From NCBI GenBank assembly GCA_018433675.1, contig JAHDQS010000019.1:1-55853 (forward strand): a stretch of 55,853 nt of DNA, in the 5' to 3' direction. Shown here one piece after another: positions 51,433-55,853 of the stretch. Origin of the DNA: Clostridia bacterium. GTDB lineage: Bacteria; Bacillota; Peptococcia; DRI-13; SM3-B62. The notes under the pieces were generated by a model that was not told the origin of the DNA, did not search any database, and saw only the letters and a list, made by a program, of their open reading frames with translations. Each line of letters begins with the position of its first letter. The stretch's first letter is position 1. Position numbers and translations under genes: made by a program.

Positions 51433-52728
51433 GTGGATAAGCAGGAAAGATTGTTGAAAGAAATAAAGGAGATGGTTAGTTTTCGGCTTGATTTCAACAA
51501 AGAGCCAACGGATGAAGAGGTTATGGAGCTTATTACCTGTGCTGTCCTTGAAAAAGCGCGGGAGTATTATCTTGACATTGAAGAAAAGGAGCACTTGATA
51601 AGGGTTGTTTTTAATGCTATGCGCAGATTGGGTGTTCTGCAGCCGTTGCTTGAGGATAGCAGCGTAACCGAGATTATGGTTAACGGTCCGGAACAGGTCT
51701 TTATCGAGAAGGAAGGCCGGATAGTTGAAACTGATATAAGGATTGAAAGCAGGGAAAAGCTTGAGGACATGATACAGAATATTGTAGCGGGGGTAAACCG
51801 TACTGTCAATGAGGCTTCTCCTTTAGTCGATGCCAGACTGAAGGACGGGTCACGGGTTGGGGTTATATTACAACCGATTGCCTTAAACGGACCTATCCTG
51901 ACTATCAGGAAATTCCCACAAGAGCCCTTAACGATGGAAGATTTGATCCGCTATGGTTCTATTTCAGAAGAAGCGGCAGAAATACTCCGAATCCTGGTGG
52001 AAGCCAAATATAATATATTTATTTGCGGCGGTACGGGTTCGGGGAAAACTACGTTTTTAAATGCCTTATCGAATTTTATACCGCCCGATGAAAGAGTTAT
52101 CACTATTGAGGATTCGGCCGAACTGCAGATAAACCGTGTCAAAAACCTTGTCAGAACCGAAACGAGAAATGTTAATACCGAGGGCAAGGGAGGAGTCGGC
52201 ATACGCGATTTGATCAAGATCTCACTGCGCATGAGGCCGGAGAGAATTGTGGTGGGTGAGGTCAGGGGTGAGGAAGCCCTAGACATGCTGCAGGCCATGA
52301 ATACGGGACATGACGGTTCTTTATCGACAGGACATGCTAATTCCTGCCGGGATATGCTGAATAGACTGGCAACAATGGTTTTAATGGCAGCACCCTTACC
52401 CCATGATGCCATCAACCAGCAGATAGCTTCGGCGATTGATATTATTATTCACTTATCCCGCTTGCGGGATAAGTCCCGCCGGGTGGTGGAGATTGTGGAA
52501 CTAAAAGGTTATGAAAACAGGGAATTTTCGCTTAATCCGTTGTTTGTTTTTGAGGAAAAGGGAGAGAAACCTGATGGGTCATTACAAGGTGAGCTTAAAG
52601 GGACCGGCAATTTATTAGTGAGGACTCAGAAGCTAAGAATGGCCGGGAAGTCTCTTTTAGGAAAGGTGGAAAATGAGGGATATGTTCGTGAGACAGTGGG
52701 GGGCGCAGGACAGCAAGAAAGAACATAG
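51433..52728 (+). CDS. TadA/CpaF family secretion ATPase
   Basis: Hexameric ATPase powering Flp pilus assembly. Walker A GGTGSGKTTF with K205, the Asp box and Walker B RMRPERIVVGEVRGEEALD, and the His box TGHDGSLSTGHANS. 431 aa. Starts with GTG behind AGGGGAG, ends overlapping the tadB start by 56 nt. Confidence 0.93.
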   Translation: MDKQERLLKEIKEMVSFRLDFNKEPTDEEVMELITCAVLEKAREYYLDIEEKEHLIRVVFNAMRRLGVLQPLLEDSSVTEIMVNGPEQVFIEKEGRIVETDIRIESREKLEDMIQNIVAGVNRTVNEASPLVDARLKDGSRVGVILQPIALNGPILTIRKFPQEPLTMEDLIRYGSISEEAAEILRILVEAKYNIFICGGTGSGKTTFLNALSNFIPPDERVITIEDSAELQINRVKNLVRTETRNVNTEGKGGVGIRDLIKISLRMRPERIVVGEVRGEEALDMLQAMNTGHDGSLSTGHANSCRDMLNRLATMVLMAAPLPHDAINQQIASAIDIIIHLSRLRDKSRRVVEIVELKGYENREFSLNPLFVFEEKGEKPDGSLQGELKGTGNLLVRTQKLRMAGKSLLGKVENEGYVRETVGGAGQQERT

Positions 52729-53473
52729 GCCGGTGGATTATTCGGAATATAGGATGGGTGCATGGGGGAAAATATGTTATTTCCTTTTAGCCGCATTATT
52801 TCTATTTGCTTTGGCCTATGTTTTTTATCACAGTGTTTTCTTGTCTTTGCTCGTTACACCCTTGGGGTTCTTCTATCCGCGCTTCAGAGAAAAGCAATTG
52901 GCTGAAAAAAGAAGGAATGAACTAAATTTACAGTTTAAGGAAGCCCTGGGCTCCTTGGCTTCTTCATTATCCGTCGGAAGATCGGTGGAATCTGCTTTTA
53001 AAGAGGCATTAAAGGATTTGATGCTGCTGTATCAGGGAAATGACGTTCCGATGGTGAATGAACTGAAATTAATAGTTACTAAACTGGAGATGAATGAGAC
53101 GGTCGAGGAGGTTCTGCGGGATTTTGCTGTGCGTTCCCGTCTTGAAGATGTACAAAGCTTTGTCGATGTTTTTGTTATCGGCAAAAAAAGCGGAGGAAAT
53201 ATGATTGAAATAATCAAGAATACCTCTGTGATTATCAGTGATAAAGCTCAAATCAAAGAAGAGATTAAAACACTGTTGGCTCAGAGAAAATTTGAACAGC
53301 GGGTTTTGAATATCATGCCGGTTATGCTCATTATCATGCTCTCCTGGAGCACAGGGGATTATATGAGGCCTATCTTTGAAACAGGAAGCGGCAGGATTGT
53401 CATGACAGTGTCGATGGTGCTGTTAGCTATAGCGTACTTCCTTTCTAGGAAGATTACGGACATTGAGGTATAA
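52673..53473 (+). CDS. type II secretion system F family protein (TadB-like)
   Basis: Inner membrane platform protein of the Flp system. Two hydrophobic stretches near the N-terminus (about residues 32-65), a T2SF domain (LNLQFKEALGSLASSLSVGRSVESAF; FVDVFVIGKKSGGNMIEIIKN), and two C-terminal helices. 266 aa. ATG 52673 is preceded by AAGGTGG within the tadA 3' end, so the two are coupled. Its usual partner TadC is not seen downstream in this window. Confidence 0.9.
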   Translation: MRDMFVRQWGAQDSKKEHRPVDYSEYRMGAWGKICYFLLAALFLFALAYVFYHSVFLSLLVTPLGFFYPRFREKQLAEKRRNELNLQFKEALGSLASSLSVGRSVESAFKEALKDLMLLYQGNDVPMVNELKLIVTKLEMNETVEEVLRDFAVRSRLEDVQSFVDVFVIGKKSGGNMIEIIKNTSVIISDKAQIKEEIKTLLAQRKFEQRVLNIMPVMLIIMLSWSTGDYMRPIFETGSGRIVMTVSMVLLAIAYFLSRKITDIEV

Positions 53474-53505
53474 GCGTAAAAAATACAAGTGCGAGGTGTT
53501 TTTTT

Positions 53506-54417
53506 GTGAAAAAAGGTATTTTAATTCTTACAATCACAACTATATTGATGATGTTATCAATTAATGTTTTAGCGGTGTGCCCCTGTACTCAAAACATAGT
53601 GGCTGTCTATGTGGATGGAGAAAAGCTGTCCTTCCCTGATCAAGCGCCATTTATTAACCCTGACAGCAGGACTTTGGTTCCAGTGAGGTTCGTTTCTGAG
53701 GCCTTAGGGGCAAATGTTGACTGGAACGGAGAATTGCAGCGTGTCGATATATCTCACCAAGGCAAAGGGATTAAGCTAACAATAGGGCAAAAAGAAGCAA
53801 AGGTGGACGCTGGTGTTGTCACTCTTGATACCAACGCGGCTATTGTAAGTGACAGAACGATGGTGCCGTTGCGTTTTGTCAGTGAGTGCCTGGGGGCAGA
53901 AGTAGAATGGAACGGCAATGCCAGGGAAGTATATATCACTACGCAAAATGCAAAGCCGGTTAAACCCTTTGTTGGTCAGCCATATAACCAGGCGGTAGAT
54001 TTGCCTGTAAGTGAGTATTTGGGGTATGAGTTGTTTGATGCAAATAAGCCGGGGGCTAGGGTATCATACATAACAGTAGACGAGCTACCGGCGCAGGTGG
54101 GAGAATATATCATCTACTCGCTTACGGTAGATGATGAATATGTTCATGTGAAGCAGAGACCATTGTATAAAACAGAAAGCCCAGCACCTATGCATATTAA
54201 AGAAAATGGGTACTTAAAACGTAACAGGAATTATCTTGATGGGCAACAAGGCCTTTATACCTATAGCTACCCTCTAACGCTCCAGAGAGAATTAGCTGTA
54301 GGTCTAGAAAAAACCGATAAAACAAAAATTGAAGCCTTTGTTTTTGACGATTTAAACCAAAATCTTGACTCCGAAGTGCTCGTTATCAAAAACCCTCTTT
54401 GCGAAGGGGGTAACTGA
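53506..54417 (+). CDS. secreted protein with copper amine oxidase N-terminal-like (stalk) domain
   Basis: Signal peptide (MKKGILILTITTILMMLSIN, cleaved near VLA), then two copies of the copper-amine-oxidase-N motif (RTLVPVRFVSEALGANVDWNG and RTMVPLRFVSECLGAEVEWNG) in residues 25-145, common in surface proteins of Clostridia, and an unassigned C-terminal domain of about 150 aa. 303 aa, GTG start. It sits between pilus genes and another secreted protein and may be part of the exported structure. Confidence 0.85.
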   Translation: MKKGILILTITTILMMLSINVLAVCPCTQNIVAVYVDGEKLSFPDQAPFINPDSRTLVPVRFVSEALGANVDWNGELQRVDISHQGKGIKLTIGQKEAKVDAGVVTLDTNAAIVSDRTMVPLRFVSECLGAEVEWNGNAREVYITTQNAKPVKPFVGQPYNQAVDLPVSEYLGYELFDANKPGARVSYITVDELPAQVGEYIIYSLTVDDEYVHVKQRPLYKTESPAPMHIKENGYLKRNRNYLDGQQGLYTYSYPLTLQRELAVGLEKTDKTKIEAFVFDDLNQNLDSEVLVIKNPLCEGGN

Positions 54418-54419
54418 AA

Positions 54420-55748
54420 TTGCCAAAAAAGAAAACATACAAAGCTCTGGTTTGCCTTGTATTGAGTTTAGTCGTATTAGCAGGTGGCATAACACCTATG
54501 GAGGCATCACAACCAATTTTAAGACAGATATATGTTGGTTCTTGGGATATTTGGTTGCACGCAGACGGTGTAACCTGGCAATATACCGGCAAACCCGGGG
54601 ATCAAAAGGATTGTACCTTTGAATTGGAAACTCCGGAAAGTCTGGCAGAATACGAGAACGTAGATTATAAAATTGTGTCTACCGACATAACTGAAGAAAA
54701 ATACAATCAGATGGGTGGTCACCTCGGGTTGAGCTATAGTGAGTTTTACAAAAAGTATTACAGATATAAACCAAAAGAATATCAGCAAATGGGTGATAAA
54801 ACAGTATCTCTTAAACTTGCTGGGGACTTTGCCAATATTAAAAAAGAATGGCAGAGCGAACTTGTAGAAGGCTGTCGTTGGTACCTGCCGGTAGTAGTCG
54901 AATGGACCGGTGATCCGGTATTACAACCACCACCGCCAAAACCGAAAGCACCTGCCAAAATGGGTTGTCTGGAACAGCCAAGCGTAACGCAAACCTGGGA
55001 AGAACTGTACAGCTGGGAAGTCTACCATCCCGCTACCTGTTACGATGAAGAAGGAGAGGAATACGATTGCTCCTGGACGGAAACGAAATGGGCCATGCCC
55101 ACGTATTCAGAGACCTTAAGCGCTAGCATATCCGTTAATACCAAACAAGGTATACCCACGGATCCTGATAATCCCAAAGAATCTGATCGGGAAAGCAGGG
55201 CATCCTGGGAGATCATACCTGACACCCAACAAAGGACGCCAAAGTACTCAGGAAGGCAGGGTACACCATATAAAGATATAAGTATCTATGGCTGGGATCC
55301 AAACGAAGTGACCAGAGCGGGATATGGTTTTGAAGTAACGGTAAAAACACAATATACCAGCGACTGGGAAAGAAAAGTACCGGATGGGGCATCTGCCCAT
55401 GGCGGTACATACAAAGGAGCAACGAAGGTTACTGCCCACTTTTATAACACGGCAGGCAGGTTTGTAAAGAGTGTATCAATGGTTGCCACAAAGGGTAAGC
55501 CGGGGGACAAAAATATCACCTGGGAGTTACCGGAGAAAAAGCACGTATTCCATGACGGCGAAAAGATTTGGGAAAGGAAACACTACACGGATATAGACGA
55601 CAAGGACGGGTATTACGAGGTAGTTGTTTACATAGAAGAAGTCGGGAAGCATGATCTGTGCCTGATCCGGGAAAAAGAAGTGGCCATTTATGGTTCTATG
55701 TTTGATGACACCCATACCCGTATTGCGACTAAGGATGAATTGAGGTGA
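54420..55748 (+). CDS. secreted protein of unknown function in the Flp locus
   Basis: 442 aa. TTG start 2 nt after the preceding stop, signal peptide YKALVCLVLSLVVLAGGITP, then a proline-rich stretch (PPPPKPKAP near residue 165) and a C-terminal half rich in Trp, Tyr and Gly (GYGFEVTVKTQYTSDWERKVPDG, ERKHYTDIDDKDGYYEV). It may belong to the group called Athe_2463 domain proteins, which I cannot verify here. Paired cysteines (CLEQP, CYDEEGEEYDC) suggest a disulfide-bonded exterior protein. Not matched to known pilins. Confidence 0.75.
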   Translation: MPKKKTYKALVCLVLSLVVLAGGITPMEASQPILRQIYVGSWDIWLHADGVTWQYTGKPGDQKDCTFELETPESLAEYENVDYKIVSTDITEEKYNQMGGHLGLSYSEFYKKYYRYKPKEYQQMGDKTVSLKLAGDFANIKKEWQSELVEGCRWYLPVVVEWTGDPVLQPPPPKPKAPAKMGCLEQPSVTQTWEELYSWEVYHPATCYDEEGEEYDCSWTETKWAMPTYSETLSASISVNTKQGIPTDPDNPKESDRESRASWEIIPDTQQRTPKYSGRQGTPYKDISIYGWDPNEVTRAGYGFEVTVKTQYTSDWERKVPDGASAHGGTYKGATKVTAHFYNTAGRFVKSVSMVATKGKPGDKNITWELPEKKHVFHDGEKIWERKHYTDIDDKDGYYEVVVYIEEVGKHDLCLIREKEVAIYGSMFDDTHTRIATKDELR

Positions 55749-55853
55749 AGACTGGCGGTTACTATTTGCTGCAAATTATCCGGACATTGATTCTATAATA
55801 CTCAATTTGGAGAACGAAACCGATTAACTTGGAGAGTCTCATGCTTCTGTGTA
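55749..55853. other. window end, no feature assigned
   Basis: A TATAAT (55794-55799) and a GGAGAG followed by ATG 55842 suggest another gene may begin near the edge, but too little is visible to call it. Confidence 0.3.

Overview
The window looks like the chromosome of an anaerobic, endospore-forming, amino-acid-fermenting Firmicute (Clostridia in the broad sense). Evidence: a GerA-type spore germination cluster, a YjcZ-like small protein, a T-box leader on tyrS, an anaerobic Fe-S L-serine dehydratase, the two-subunit glycine decarboxylase of Gram-positives, a selenocysteine-containing SelD, sigma-54 activators, and Flp/Tad pilus genes. No rRNA, tRNA, CRISPR or transposase gene was found. The species cannot be named from the sequence alone.

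Layout. 1-140: 3' end of a group IIC intron. 196-7505: serine dehydratase (sdaAB, sdaAA), then gcvT-gcvH-gcvPA-gcvPB-lpdA as one tight run that turns serine and glycine into pyruvate, CO2, NH3, NADH and methylene-THF. 7745-13245: a BKACE (beta-keto acid cleavage) enzyme, a three-subunit molybdenum hydroxylase and a soluble methyl-accepting sensor with no ordinary start codon. 13417-23198: a DeoR-family regulator, then a probable operon of a 43-aa membrane peptide, a sodium:solute symporter, an FMN reductase-like protein, a creatinase-like M24 protein, a TIGR04076 protein, a split ADP-forming acyl-CoA synthetase, a methionine gamma-lyase-like enzyme and alanine dehydrogenase. This reads as uptake and fermentation of an amino acid or derivative with ATP made from an acyl-CoA.

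23390-29952: a QueG-like double [4Fe-4S] protein, then the germination cluster gerA-gerC-(2-TM D-type protein)-gerB, a duplicated gerB and a scar of a lost second gerC/D pair, then a convergent YjcZ-like gene. 30176-35151: DUF3842, a sigma-54 activator with PAS domain, branched-chain aminotransferase, nitroreductase and a DUF2148 protein. 35160-38115: a selenium locus of csdB-like desulfurase and selD on the minus strand, and yedF/tusA-like and DUF3343 on the plus strand. SelD is itself a selenoprotein: its N-terminus, with an in-frame UGA followed by a SECIS-like hairpin, lies upstream of the longest stop-free frame.

38431-45351: a SurA-N-like lipoprotein, a 5' fragment of a group IIC intron just after its terminator, a PrpR-type sigma-54 activator, and a perfect -24/-12 promoter driving a split UxaA-family lyase and a second sodium:solute symporter; an alpha/beta hydrolase follows a terminator. 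45369-47399: a decayed inverted copy of the yedF 3' end, a 32-aa gene with its own promoter and terminator, and tyrS with its T-box. 47463-50004: class II aldolase and typA/bipA. 50252-55748: Flp/Tad genes (tadZ, tadA, tadB) and two secreted proteins, cut by the window end.
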